A DNA stretch of 64,000 bases. Source: Meghimatium bilineatum. Taxonomy: Eukaryota > Mollusca > Gastropoda > Stylommatophora > Philomycidae. Of this stretch, positions 1 to 10,679 are shown piece after piece. The notes beneath the pieces were generated by a model, which searched no databases, was not told the origin of the DNA, and saw only the letters and a program-made list of their open reading frames with translations. The stretch is taken from assembly GCA_034231615.1 (NCBI GenBank), contig CM067317.1:13061316-13125315 (forward strand), read 5' to 3'. Each line of letters begins with the position of its first letter. The stretch's first letter is position 1. The position numbers were made by a program, and so were the translations under genes.

Positions 1-231
1 GTCCGCCTAGTCATTAACTTCTCGTTGTTAAATGAATTGTACTTACCTGGTGATTCATGAGGTTGTGAAAGAGGTCAAGGGCAAAACAATATTTTTTAGC
101 AATAATCCTTGACAGGCTCATGAGATTCCCGTGAAACCTACTTAATACAAAACTCTCTGATCATATTTTTGAATGCCTATAAAAGATTGACGGTCCTCGA
201 ATAAATTCAGTTGGAAATCCAATGCGCAAGT

Positions 232-1200
232 ATGGTTTATCTCGCTACAGCACAACGATACGTTATCATTAGACGCTTACAGACTGGATAATCACAAAGT
301 GTAGTAGCCATACAATTTAATGTGGTTAGAGGCACCATTAGTCGCATTTGGAGGCGATTTCAACAAACTGGCTCCTTGACAGAACGGCCTCACAGTGGAA
401 GACCCAGTGTCACAACTCCTGCCGAAGACCGTTTCATGCGTCTGCGTCCTCCACAGTCCACTCAATGCCAGCAGCTCGTCGAATTTCAAATCAAACGGTC
501 AGGAACTCTCTGATGGAAGGTGGTATCTGGACTAGGATACTCTACAGAGATCCTATTCTTACGGAGCGGCACTACCAGAACCAACTGCAGTGTGGACGAA
601 CCAACATCGTCAATGGACCGGTGGGAATGACTGTAGACGGATTTGGTTTAGTTGTAATTTTTGTGGTGTGATTCAGTGACTCGATAGGTGGAGAAGAGCT
701 TACCACAGAGTCCGTGAGCGCTGCACACAGAACAACGCTGATGAGGCTCCTCCACATGGTGGTGGAGGTGTACTGATGTGATCACGTCACTACAACAGCA
801 CATTTTGGTGAAAAGAAGTGACCTGGTGAAGATTGATGGACGCCTGAATGCCGAACGATACGTCGTAGAAATTCTTTGAAATTCTTAATGCAGCCAATTT
901 TGGCTGCATTAATTTTGAGTCGATTTTACAGCTGGATAAGTCTTGACCTCATGTGGCACAAATCACCACCAGTTTCTCACTGACAAGAACGTCGAGACCA
1001 TTCGGTGGCCAGCCATGTCATAAGACATGAGTCTCATGGAACCCTTAAGGGATTAATTCGACAGAGAACTCCGCCAGCGGGATGTGGCTTCAGTAATTCT
1101 CTGACTATTGTCTCTTGGACTGCAGGGATAGTGGGTATCCACCCCACAACATATCCATCGTATCCATGTCATGGAGATATCATCTGATAGAGGTCAGATG
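232..1200 (+). pseudogene. Tc1/mariner-type transposase, decayed
   Basis: An ATG at 232 opens a helix-turn-helix reading (MVYLATAQRYVIIRRLQTG, then a stop), which continues in frame from 322 with SRIWRRFQQTGSLTERPHSG, the paired DNA-binding region of Tc1 transposases. After frame changes, 689-760 reads DRWRRAYHRVRERCTQ and 980-1110 reads FLTDKNVETIRWPAMS, then DMSLMEPL and FDRELRQRDVASVIL. That last part is the C-terminal catalytic region holding the final acidic residue of the DDE triad. In-frame stops occur after LQTG, after GVLM, and after PAMS, with frameshifts between blocks. The SDES-type and DNAR-type aspartate motifs are not preserved. It cannot encode an active enzyme. I did not find a convincing pair of terminal inverted repeats. 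Confidence 0.85.
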
Positions 1201-1465
1201 AGGTCATACAACTTATTGAAATGGAGACCTCAGTCGCAAAGAATAAAAGTCCAAATCAAATTTAATGAGCATAATTTCATTGTTAAAATCTGAAAGGTTC
1301 TTCATGCCAAGATTGAAACATGAATTCCAGAAAATAACATTTTGTTACATGTTTTAAATTTGGTGTTCATTAACACTGCATTAATATTTCGTTTAACCAA
1401 AAAAAAAAATTGTATATTTAATATGTATGTAAAATAACAACATAAATCGATGTATTCATAACACC

Positions 1466-3523
1466 AGCAGAATACAGCATAGAAATAATTAAGAGCAGAT
1501 TTGCAATCTTAGTGGAAGAACAAGAAAATTGGTCGAGAGAAAAACTCGCAAATAAATATATACATCACAAGCGCACACAAACACATCCTCAAAAACGTGA
1601 TTAAAAAAAAGCAAGCATATATTTCAGGGAAAAAAAACATGAAGCTGGTGGAAGACGGAAGAAATCTTAAGACGAAGAAAAACCCTAAGTGCCAGAACAC
1701 GTATAGATCTAGAACTCACAAGGGAAATTTAAAAAAAACAAATCAGACATGGTAAACAACAATACATAATCAACTTCTGTAAGGAAAGAGAAGATATGCA
1801 TTAACAATGGAAAAGTAGGGGTATGTTTTCTGTGGTAAGAGCAATGTAGAATAAAGTCTACAAAACATCTTTACGGGTCATAACAGAAAAGAAGGATAAC
1901 ATTAATTGAGCAGAAGGACACACTACAAAGATGAAAAGAGTGATGTACACAGAAACAACTCTAACTAACACAGAAGATAATACCATAGCTGTAAACGAAT
2001 ATCGAAAACCAGACCTAACACAAGAGGAAGTTAGAAACGCAATAAAATATTTTTTTTAACGGCAAATCCCCTGACAGCAATGAACTAACAGCAGAAATGA
2101 TCCAGGCAGGAGGTGACGAAAGCGTTCATATATACCATAGTCTATGTTGTAAGATCTGGAAAACTGGCACATAACCAAAAACGACTGGAAGAGATAGTAT
2201 ACATCCCTCTACCACAAAATGGCAACTTACAACTATGCAGCAATTATAGAACTATCGCTGTGATAAGCCAAGCCAGTAAAATATTACTTAATATCATAAT
2301 GACGAGAATGCAAAACAAAATAGAAACAGAGGTTCACTGAGGTACAGGCTGGTTTCAGATCAGGCACAGGCACCAGAGATTATATATTAAACATGAGAAT
2401 TATAATAGAGAAATGTAGAGAATTCAATATAGATTTGCATGCATGTTTCATTGATTACACCAAGGCTTTTGATTGTGTACAACATCACCAAATGTGGAAA
2501 ATTATGAACTACATTGGTTTTCCAAAACATCTCACTTCACTTATATGATCGCAGTGCTGTATCAAGAACAAGAAGCAGCAGTAAAAGTAGATAGAGACAC
2601 ATTAGAGTGGTTTAGCGTACAGATAGGAGGTAGACAAGGATGCATACTATTCCTGTACATGTTTAATATATATGGGAAAACATAATGAGAAATGTAAAGG
2701 AAGATATGACACACGCAGATTGTCAACCTCTAACCATCAGAGGTCGGCAGATCCCAGAAATCAGATACGCAGACGATACAGTCCTCTTAATAACACATGA
2801 AGACGGTCTTAAGAAAAAGTATTCTCTCAACGAAAAAAACACAGCGAAGCTCAAAATCTGTTCCTGAATATGAGGAAAAATAAAATTATGGCAACTGATA
2901 AAGTACAACCTCAACCAAAAATAATAATTGATACCCATGAACTGGAAGACGTATCACATTTCAATTATTTGGGTTCAAACATAAATAGTTCAGGGAACTG
3001 CGCAGTAGAAATTAAGAGAAAGATGGCAATGAAAAGTCTCTGGCAAGGTATCAGTAGCACAGTAAAACTGTGTATGATAAGAACATGTGTATTTCCTGTG
3101 GCAAGATACGGCTGTAAGGCTTGGACTCTAAATAAAACAGTGGCAAAGAAAACTACCGCCTTCCAATGGAGATGTTGCAAAAAAATTGTGCATATACCAT
3201 GGACAGCAAACAAAAACCAAACAAATAAAGAAGTATTACAATCATTAAACATCGACGAGGGCTGGCTCCTAAATAACAACATAACAAGAAATCTCAACTT
3301 GTTTTGGTCATCTAAAGAGACATAACAGCTTGGAAAGACTAATAGCAGAAGACAGAGTAAACGGCAGAAGAGGAAGAGGTCGCCCACCATGGACAAACGA
3401 TATATTTGACTGTTTAAACATGTCTTGGAGAAAAAGGCAAGTCAACCCATCCATGATCACGAGGTGTTCAGAAGGTCCATAAAGAAGACTACTTTCTGGA
3501 AAGAATGTCACACGATGATGATG

Positions 3524-3525
<2 letters not shown>
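1466..3525 (+). pseudogene. Non-LTR retrotransposon (LINE) reverse transcriptase, decayed
   Basis: A long, frameshifted reverse transcriptase can be followed across this stretch. A linker before the palm (around 1466-2050, with EYSIEIIKSRFAI) leads to NSPDSNELTAEMIQAGGDE near 2065. Then come NYRTIAVISQASKILLNII (2243 on), AGFRSGTGTRDYILNMRI (2348 on), FIDYTKAFDCVQ (2450 on), IGGRQGC (2624 on) and the catalytic IRYADDTVLL (2761 on). The C-terminal part reads HFNYLGSNINSSGNC (2958 on) and RYGCKAWTLNK (3104 on). Motif order is that of an LINE RT, and the YADD box is intact, but stops and frame changes are many. No endonuclease domain is visible upstream, so the copy is probably 5'-truncated. A second copy of the same family lies at 15355-15990. 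The 3' end runs into a TA/GA simple repeat at 3527. Confidence 0.9.

Positions 3526-3526
<1 letters not shown>

Positions 3527-3587
<61 letters not shown>
3527..3587. repeat. (TA)n then (GA)n microsatellite
   Basis: About 20 TA dinucleotides are followed directly by about 10 GA dinucleotides. It lies just after the end of the LINE sequence and may have grown from its tail. Confidence 0.95.
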
Positions 3588-3789
3588 CAATGGTGTGTTG
3601 CATGTGTGTGTATTGTATGGCCGTATACATCTTTCAGACGGTTATGAAGTAACACGAAGATGCAATCTTGTGCACATTTTCTCAGGGATTTGAACTTTTC
3701 AAACGATCATGTCACTGCAGCAGTATATTATTGTTTTTGTCTCTCTTTTTTTCTTTTATATCTTTGAACATATTATTTATGTACAATGT

Positions 3790-4020
3790 TGCTCCCGCAC
3801 GTAGGTTAGGCTTCCAGGCAGCCAGAGTTCCGGCCGTGTTTCCCCCAGATTTTGGGGTCTTTGAAATAGCCTTTCATTGAGAATTTACGGATGTCCGGAT
3901 ACGTTAGCATTGGTCTACCGTGAGCTCGATGGCCTTCAACCAGTTCTCCGAATAGTACTTGTTTTGTGATGCCGCAATTTGCCTATCTACCGACGTGACC
4001 CAGCCAACTCAATCTATTTT
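3790..4020 (-). pseudogene. LINE reverse transcriptase C-terminal fragment
   Basis: On the minus strand the stretch reads KQVLFGELVEGHRAHGRPML and later KDPKIWGKHGRNSGCLEA. This matches the common LINE tail in which VLFGEL..GHR..GRP is followed by W..TA.DR..WR. Only the last 70 or so residues are present, with stops near LAGSRR. It belongs to a different LINE family from the one at 1466-3525. Confidence 0.65.
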
Positions 4021-4164
4021 ATTAAGTGTTTCCATGGCAGATGGTAGCTGAATGCGGCGTGAATATAATATATGAAAAGACATAGAAAACCTATTGGTGT
4101 GTCCAGACAATGTTCATATTATGAAAGTTTGATCACATAGTTCACATATTGCATGCTGTAAAAA

Positions 4165-4930
4165 CCAGTTCTTTGAAATAAACCGGCCCATTAATTTGAT
4201 TTTTTGAATGAGAACAATAGTAGCCATGTCTCAGTGTGCTACTGTTTAGGCTTCCTTATGTTGTGAAAAAACTAGAATAATCGATAAACTGACAGATGCG
4301 GTGTGTGTGTGTGTGTGACGCAGAAATGAACAGAACATTGTATTTGTAGAGTAGTCTCATGGGGTTTGTGTCTGTATATTACAGATGGCCATTAGATCGA
4401 GACCGAAGGCAGTATAGATCTCTGTACAGAAAGTACACAAGTCTTTATTCGTTATGTTTTTGATGATTGTCGTATTTTTCGTTGGTCACAATTTGTATAT
4501 TTCGAGTTGCATGCCACAAAATGCCCAAGCCGAGCAGTGACATGCACAGAAATAATAAAAATCAGCCTTTCAGGTCGTGTCTACCTTTCTGTAAACAGGT
4601 CTTTATACATGAGTCTGGTCATGTGTAGATAGAGCTTTAAATTAGTAGATCTCAATCTAGTATACCATGGTAGCCCCTCGACATTTCCTCCATACATACC
4701 AAGTTCTTTTAGATTCATACACAAGAATACTTGTGTTAGATTTTGTTAGAATTACAGGGACTTGATATCTATGGAGGAAACTTCGAGGGATTACCATGTA
4801 TACTAGATTGTGAACCACGAATTAACAGTTTAATTGTTATTAAAACATAAAAAGAGGCAGGCAAGGCTAATATTGTCCTCATTCCAAAAATCAAATTCAT
4901 GGACTAGTTTATTTCAAAGAACTAAAATAC
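4165..4930. mobile_element. Foldback-type element with nested inverted repeats
   Basis: Two inverted arms frame this stretch. The left arm starts at 4168 with GTTCTTTGAAATAAACCGG, and its imperfect reverse complement is at about 4855-4927. The arms are at least 60 bp long. A second inverted pair lies inside: 4660-4698 (from CTAGTATACCATGG) against about 4769-4808 on the opposite strand. The interior holds a GTn microsatellite (4302-4317) and sequence resembling 38480-38670 (TTTTCGTTGGTCAC and CATGCACAGAAATAAT types). There is no coding capacity. This looks like a non-autonomous DNA element, but I could not define a target duplication, so the outer ends are approximate. Confidence 0.6.
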
Positions 4931-5329
4931 AATTTTACATAGATTATATTAGTAACTACGTTGTGTATCTAAGTTAAAAGTGCTTACTACTAGAGTTTCC
5001 TGTACGCAGCTTATGTGTATGACATTGCACATCAAAAACAAAAGTGCAGCGTTGTAGTCAAACCTCCACGTACAGAATCCAAGACTTCGGATTGCAAAAT
5101 AAAAAGTATGTAGAAGTGATTTACATATGCTTATAGTTAATGATATATCAGTTGAACTAGTCTTCATGTCGCTTAGATCTGTCGCTAGCTGCCGTTACCA
5201 AAGTTCCTGGTCTTGTTTCATACATGAGGCTATGGAAGACAATCATACAATTACACCAGATCGTCTGTTGCCAAGCACCTTATAGATGGATGATGTACTT
5301 GGAGGTTAATTGTCGTTCTAAAATATTAT
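4931..5329. other. Unassigned intergenic sequence
   Basis: I see no gene, RNA or clear repeat here. The open frames at 4949-5167 and 5224-5535 have no recognisable domain and run into repeat sequence. Confidence 0.4.
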
Positions 5330-5945
5330 TTTACCGCCGAAGATGGATATGTCGAGCCATTGACGCAAATAAAACAGCGACACAACGCATTTCCATTTTC
5401 TGGACTACATCCTGCTGGAAACATGGTCCTGCTAGAAGGGAGATCCAGTGGGAGTTTGAGGATGTCCTGCTACAAGGGAGATCTAGTGGGAGTTTGAGGA
5501 TGTCCTGCTACAAGGGAGATCCAGTGAGATTTTGACGATGTCCTGCTAAAAGGGAGGTCCAGTAGGAGTTTGAGGATGTCCTGCTACAAGGGAGATCCAG
5601 TGAGAGTTTGAGGATGTCCTGCTAAATGGGAGATCCAGTGAGATTTTGACGATGTCCTGCTCAAAGGGAGGTCCAGTAGGAGTTTGAGGATGTCCTGCTA
5701 CAAGGAAGATCCAGTGAGAGTTTGAGGATGTCCTGCTAAAAGGGAGATCCAGTGAGAGTTTGAGGATGTCTTACTGCAAGGGGGATCCAGTGAGAGTTTG
5801 AGGATGTCTTACTGCAAGGGGGATCCAGTGCGAGTTTGAGGATGTCCTGCTACAAGGGAGATCCAGTGCGAGTTTAAGAATGTTCTACCACAAGAGAGAT
5901 CCAATGGGAGTTTGAGAATGAACGCTGAAGAAGAAGGAATATTAT
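5330..5945 (+). mobile_element. SINE-A family copy with internal minisatellite expansion
   Basis: The left end (GAAGATGGATATGTCGAGCC, then ACACAACGCATTTCC and GGACTACATCCTGCT) follows the 3' half of the SINE-A consensus seen at 47451-47733. The right end (GAGTTTGAGAATGAACGCTG followed by AAGAAGAA) is the SINE-A tail. Between them a 38-bp segment has expanded to about 13 copies. A relative at 59842-60003 carries the same 3' half with the segment once, so the array grew inside the SINE. Confidence 0.75.
5440..5925. repeat. 38-bp minisatellite inside a SINE
   Basis: About 13 imperfect copies of a unit built on GAGGATGTCCTGCTACAAGG followed by GAGATCCAGTGAGAGTTT. Variants (AAAGGGAG, GGGGGATC) recur in blocks, as expected from unequal exchange. 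Confidence 0.92.
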
Positions 5946-6225
5946 TTTGCTGTTGTGGCATCGATTTGGATGAAAAGTTGATGTGCGAACAAGAAGAAAT
6001 AGAGTTGAATGGTAGTTTTAGAAAGCTACTCACATTACTTTACAAACAGATTATATGTGAGTGTTTGCCGAAGCAAGATGTCCGTGTTCTGCTTTGAGAT
6101 GCCACTGTGTAAGGTTACTATTGAAGCATATTGACAGAATGTGTGATGATGATGGTTCTAACATGTACATGAGATCTAAAACTGCGACATCCTATGACAC
6201 TTTTCTCACCCCGTATACCACTTCG

Positions 6226-6440
6226 TCCGGCTCTGTGGCGACGTGGTACAGAGCGTATCTGTGACGGCCAAGGTACCGAGTTCGATCTCCACCACAGGAA
6301 ATAGTGCACCCGGACCGTTCAGAAAGCAATGGCAAACTACTGAACGTATTTATATTGCTTAGAAAATCACCACAGCCAACAAATGCTGGGTTGATAGCTA
6401 AGTCCTGTAAAGGATATGTTACAAATATTTTTAAATAGCA
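6226..6440 (+). mobile_element. tRNA-headed SINE (family C)
   Basis: The head reads CTGTGGCGACGTGGTACAGA, then GGTACCGAGTTCGATCTCC, which resemble the A and B boxes of a RNA polymerase III promoter. The body contains AGCAATGGCAAACTACTGAA and AACAAATGCTGGGTTGAT. The same body occurs at 12575-12660 in a more diverged form. A tRNA gene is excluded because no cloverleaf closes. I assign SINE by this dispersed head-plus-body structure. Confidence 0.6.
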
Positions 6441-6772
6441 CTTCCGAGTAGAAGGCTTCTTCAGTAGACATTGCACTAAGCCGAAACCTGAAGTCTCCTG
6501 GGTATGAAAGAGAACTCCGAGAAACTAATGTACATACAAATTAAAAGCAAGCTGCTCGCAATTCATAGAGTTAGCAAACAAATAAACAAACATACATCTC
6601 ACACCATATATATTTGTTCTGATATTTTAATCTCGGTGACACTTTTATCAAAAGACGCGTTCTTGTAATGGCGTGGGAACTTCAAGGCAAAAAGATAGTA
6701 TATACTGCACCTGTTGATACGGAATTTGTGGAAAAAAACTTATTAGAAATAATATGGTTCAATTATGTCAGG

Positions 6773-6845
6773 GATGTTGTGTTTAAACGACGAATGAAAC
6801 TGGGTGCAATGTTGTGTTTAAACGACGAATGAAACTGGGTGCAAT
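6773..6845. repeat. Short tandem duplication
   Basis: A unit of about 35 bp (GTTGTGTTTAAACGACGAAT, then GAAACTGGGTGCAAT) is present twice in direct succession. Confidence 0.9.
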
Positions 6846-6989
6846 GAACCGAAATTCTCACAACAAAGTGCAGCGAACACTTTTTAAAATATAACTCAGA
6901 AAGAGAAACTGAAGGGTGTAATAATACCGTGTACACGGCATTCTAGTTGTCAATGTGCACGCAATAATACATGATATATATTTTTTCAC

Positions 6990-7080
6990 GTGTTCTCGAA
7001 CTCCCACCAGATCTCCCTTGAAGTTTTACAATGATCATACTAGATCTCGAGCAGGATTTAGTCCAGAGAACGGAAGTGTC
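6990..7080 (-). mobile_element. SINE-A fragment
   Basis: On the minus strand this matches the tail half of the SINE-A variant at 5330-5945 and 59842-60003 (the complement of GAACTCCCACCAGATCTCCC and of AGTCCAGAGAACGGAA). Both ends are missing. Confidence 0.5.
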
Positions 7081-7409
7081 TTGTGGTGCAGTGTTTTTTT
7101 TCACAAATGGCAACATACATCCGACTTCTGCGGCGGTAATTAATTATTTCAGTGTTTTTACCACTTGCACTGAACGGTGAACGTCTGTAACATCGCTGGT
7201 ATGCCAGTTGTGCGAGAGAAATGGGCCCTTTACTTACACGCTGGACACAATTCTCATAGTTAATTACTTTGCTTTGACCGTTTTCATTCTGTGTGTGCAA
7301 GATAGAGGTGCAGACGCTCAAACATGTCACTTAAATTGTTATTTTATTTTAGAGAACCATTATATCAGTTAGCAAAGCGGTGGATTGCCATCCAGATATA
7401 CGTACATGT
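7081..7409. other. Unassigned sequence
   Basis: No gene or repeat is recognised here. The minus-strand open frame 7058-7330 has no known motif. Confidence 0.35.
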
Positions 7410-7740
7410 CTTAAGAACGTGATTTTCAAACATCTTGTATAATTCAAAGTCAGGTTAATAACGTGATTTTCAAAATCTTGTATAATTCAAAGTCAGGTTA
7501 AGAACGTGGTTTTCAAACATCTTGTATAATTCAAAGTCAGGTTAATAACGTGATTTTCAAACGTCTTGTATAATTCATAGTCAGGTTAAGAAAGTGATTT
7601 TCAAATATCTTGTATAATCCAAAATCACGTATAGTATGTCTGACATTCTGAGATGTCTGACGTATAGTCTGACATTCAGACATCTTGGATAATCTAAAGT
7701 CAGCCTAAGATCCTGAAATTCAGACTTTTGGGTAATCCAG
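7410..7740. repeat. About 42-bp minisatellite, decaying to the right
   Basis: Some six to seven copies of a unit based on AACGTGATTTTCAAACATCT, then TGTATAATTCAAAGTCAGGT. The leftmost copies are near-identical and the rightmost (after 7620) are strongly diverged. Confidence 0.9.
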
Positions 7741-7789
7741 AGTTAGGTTAAGAACATAGCATTTTTCTATTCAACAAGAACATCTCATG

Positions 7790-8050
7790 GCAGTGGTGAA
7801 ACGTCGCAAACTTGTGTGGTTTAGCCATGTGATCAGACACAATTCCCTTTCCAAAAATATCCTTCCATGGGGACATGTAAGGAAAGAGAAGAAGAACAAG
7901 GCAAAAGAAAGCATGGATTGATAATATTAATGACTAGGCAGGATTAAGATTCTCCTGAGAACAGAGAGGATAGGCGGGATTTTTGTGTTGATGTTTGTAG
8001 AGTGGCACCTTTACGACCATGATGGATTATGGGTTTGATAATGATGATGA
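7790..8050 (+). pseudogene. LINE reverse transcriptase C-terminal fragment
   Basis: The reading VVKRRKLVWFSHVIRHNSLS, then KNILPWGHVRKEKKNKAKES and a divergent tail, follows the final segment of a LINE RT. In these families R.KL.WFGHV.RHDSLSK leads to a GGR..GRQ motif and a short terminal helix. Similar ends occur at 12950, 28073 and 59807. It ends in a (GATGAT)n tail near 8040-8058. Confidence 0.75.
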
Positions 8051-8235
8051 TGATGGTGAAAAAATAGTAAGACTGTTACATTCAATGCATATCATAAAAG
8101 GCAACTACAAATGTTTACGGTGGATTTTACTCTGTCATCCAATAATCAAAGTGAAAGAGAAGTTTTACTGAGGTTGAATGTGTTGAAGTGAAAGACGAAG
8201 ACATTGCAAAGAAGCGGTCTTCCTCTGATTTTTTT

Positions 8236-8724
8236 GTCTCAAATTCCTGCATTTAATCAGGACATATTCCGGAGAACGGAATGAGATATCTTCATCTTCT
8301 TCTTCTGCGTTCGCTCTAAAACTCCTGCAGATTAGCAGGATGTAGACCGGAGAACAGAATGCGTTGTGTCATGGTTTACAGCATTGCTGCGATATCTGCA
8401 CCTTTCGGCCTGAGACAGCCAGCTCCATCCCATAACCTCCTTAGTCGCCTTTTACGACATGCGTGGAAGGTAAACAGTGTTGCTATTCGTTGCTCCCCTT
8501 TCGGGCCCCACCAACACATGGGCATGGAATGAGATATGTAATGATTTAAAGCTTAGCTGCGATATCTGCTCATTTGGAGCTGACACAGCTGAGGTCATCA
8601 TGTGTTCTGGGCCACTTTCGCCGTCTCTAGGATGTGACAACTAACACAGCAAATTCTCATTATGAGTGCAGATATCAGTGTCCTTATTCTTGCTCACCTT
8701 GTGGGTCCCTGCATTATACGGGCG
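8236..8724 (-). mobile_element. Older SINE-A copy, split by a younger SINE-A
   Basis: The flanks 8236-8289 and 8538-8724 together read as one diverged minus-strand SINE-A. The left part has AATCAGGACATATTCCGGAG, and the right part has TTAGCTGCGATATCTGC and ends in CTCACCTTGTGGGTCCCTGC. It is interrupted at the GGAATGAGATAT position by the insertion at 8290-8525. Confidence 0.8.
8290..8525 (-). mobile_element. SINE-A, nested insertion with 12-bp target duplication
   Basis: A well-preserved minus-strand SINE-A runs from its TTCTTCTTCTGCGTTC tail end to the GGGCCCCACCAACACATGGG head end. It is bracketed by an exact 12-bp direct repeat, GGAATGAGATAT, at 8278-8289 and 8526-8537. The target was itself a SINE-A copy. 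At about 236 bp it is shorter than the 283-bp copy at 47451; it lacks the segment around the AGTGACCC motif. Confidence 0.9.
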
Positions 8725-8728
8725 CAGT

Positions 8729-8826
8729 CAACCTGTAAACCATGACACAACGCATTAGGTTTTCTAACTACATCCTGCCAATCTGCAGGAGTTTTAGAAC
8801 TAACCCAGAAGAAGACATGAAGAGGA
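8729..8826 (+). mobile_element. SINE-A 3' end, inverted relative to its neighbour
   Basis: It starts at CTGTAAACCATGACACAACG and ends in AACCCAGAAGAAGA, so only the last 95 bp of the family are present, on the + strand. Directly to its left the older copy ends on the minus strand. Confidence 0.8.
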
Positions 8827-8869
8827 AGAATACATTGAGACGTCATATGTAGAGAATCACAGGACATCC

Positions 8870-9215
8870 TATGTCGGAACTAACTAGAGATCACATGACA
8901 TCCTATACCAGAGGTAACTGTAAAGAATCACATGACATCCTATGCCAGAGGTAACTGTAAAGAATCACATGACATCATATGCCGGAACTATCTGTAAAGA
9001 ATCACATGACATCCTATGCCGGAACTATCTGTAAAGAATCACATGACATCCTATGCCGGAACTATCTGTAAAGAATCACATGAGATTTTAGGCCGGAACT
9101 AACTGTAGAGAATCGCAGAACATCCGATGACAGAGAACTAACTGTAGAGAATCGCAGGACATCCGATGACAGAGAACTAACTGTACAGAATCGCAGGACA
9201 TAGGATGCCAGAACT
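8870..9215. repeat. About 37-bp minisatellite
   Basis: About nine copies of a unit based on AACTATCTGTAAAGAATCAC, then ATGACATCCTATGCCGG. The right half uses a variant with ATCGCAGGACATCCGATG. Confidence 0.93.
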
Positions 9216-9295
9216 AACCAAGAAGAATCTGAAACAGTTCTTGCTAAAATCACGCAACTATAGTTTAATTTTAAACAAAAATAGTAAGAATATTC

Positions 9296-9690
9296 TGACG
9301 TACCCAGCCGCAAAACTTTACGCCAGTAGATTGTATGCAAGCAACACTCCCTGATGTACCCAGCCGCAAAACTTTACGCCAGTAGATTGTATGCAAGCAA
9401 CACTCCCTGACGTACCCAGCAGCAAAGCTTTACGCCAGTAGATTGTATGCAAGCAACACTCCCTGACGTACCCAGCTGCAAAACTTTACGCCAGTAGATT
9501 GTATGCAAGCAACACTCCCTGATGTACCCAGCCGCAAAACTTTACGCCAGTAGATTGTATGCAAGCAACACTCCCTGACGTACCCAGCAGCAAAGCTTTA
9601 CGCCAGTAGATTGTATGCAAGCAACACTCCCTGACGTACCCAGCTGCAAAACTTTACGCCAGTAGATTGTATGCAAGCAACACTCCCTGA
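9296..9690. repeat. 56-bp minisatellite with a three-unit higher order
   Basis: Seven copies of a 56-bp unit (CTGACGTACCCAGCCGCAAA, then a common TTTACGCCAGTAGATTGTAT part). Units 2-4 and 5-7 share the same series of variants (GATG/CCGC, GACG/CAGC with AAGC, GACG/CTGC), which gives a 168-bp higher-order period. Confidence 0.95.
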
Positions 9691-10679
9691 ACAAGACAAT
9701 GCTTTCCCGGACTAAGCTATCGTGTTGCAGGTATTGGGAAAAAAAATGAAACGTTCGATCATAAAAATAAATACAAAAATAATGAGAATTATTACAAACT
9801 GACACGTAGAGATGACACAACACTGATTTAAATGTATTCTTATATCCAAACAATTGTACAATGTATCAATGGCAAATTGGTTGGTTGGTTTGTTATCCAA
9901 CGGCCTCTGGGTTCATGACATTTGGTGCCATTGTTACGTACGGGAGTACGCGAATAGAAGTACATAAAAGAAAAGTATGTGCTTAGGTAATAATGCAATG
10001 GTTTTAATAATTATTGACATTTTATATATTGTATTCTGCACTGTGTACCGCAGACCTTCGATTCTTTTATCGACCTTATTATCTCAATCCTCTGGAGAAT
10101 TTAATTACCTCCTAATGCCAGTACTCGATTGTCATTATGTCATTCGTTTAAAACCGCATACTGTTTGACTGATATGCACATATCTACCCCCCCCCCCCCA
10201 CTTTTTTCCTTTTGTTATTCCCCCAATGAAATAGAGTGAAATCTCATCTCTGTCCTAGGATGTGTTCTCAGCATCAATCATGTGATTCCCATCTCTGTCA
10301 CGTCATTCATGGTCGTTCTCCCTTTATGTGTTCTTGTCTTCCTTGTACCATGCCATTAATCTTGAGCTTATTTTCTGAGTGTATCAGATCCATCTCTTAT
10401 TTTTTCTCTCTCATTAATCTTATTGTCTACCATATCTTGGTATATTCGTTTCATATCTCTTTCATTTCTTATCTTGTTCTGCCACCTACTGTTTCCTACT
10501 GTTTAGTATATATGTATACTATATTATATATATGTTATTACACATGCATATCTATTGCTGTTTCTTGATGTTTATGATGTTGTGTTTTTGCATTTATATA
10601 GGCCTCGAGTACAATAACCTTCAGAAACCTTTCACTGTATATGTGTGTATTTACAAATACATATTTATTGTTGTTTCAG
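9691..10679. other. plexin: Sequence upstream of the first plexin coding exon
   Basis: No gene or full repeat is recognised here. It holds a C-run at 10190-10199 and ends in the pyrimidine-weak acceptor TTGTTGTTTCAG (10668-10679). That acceptor means at least one upstream non-coding exon exists. I cannot locate it or the promoter. Confidence 0.45.

Noticed and set aside
232-1200. Active Tc1 transposon
   Set aside because: Several stops and frameshifts, missing catalytic aspartate motifs and no terminal repeats found.
6226-6300. Functional tRNA gene
   Set aside because: Box-like words are present, but no cloverleaf with anticodon and acceptor stem forms, and the body matches a dispersed SINE.
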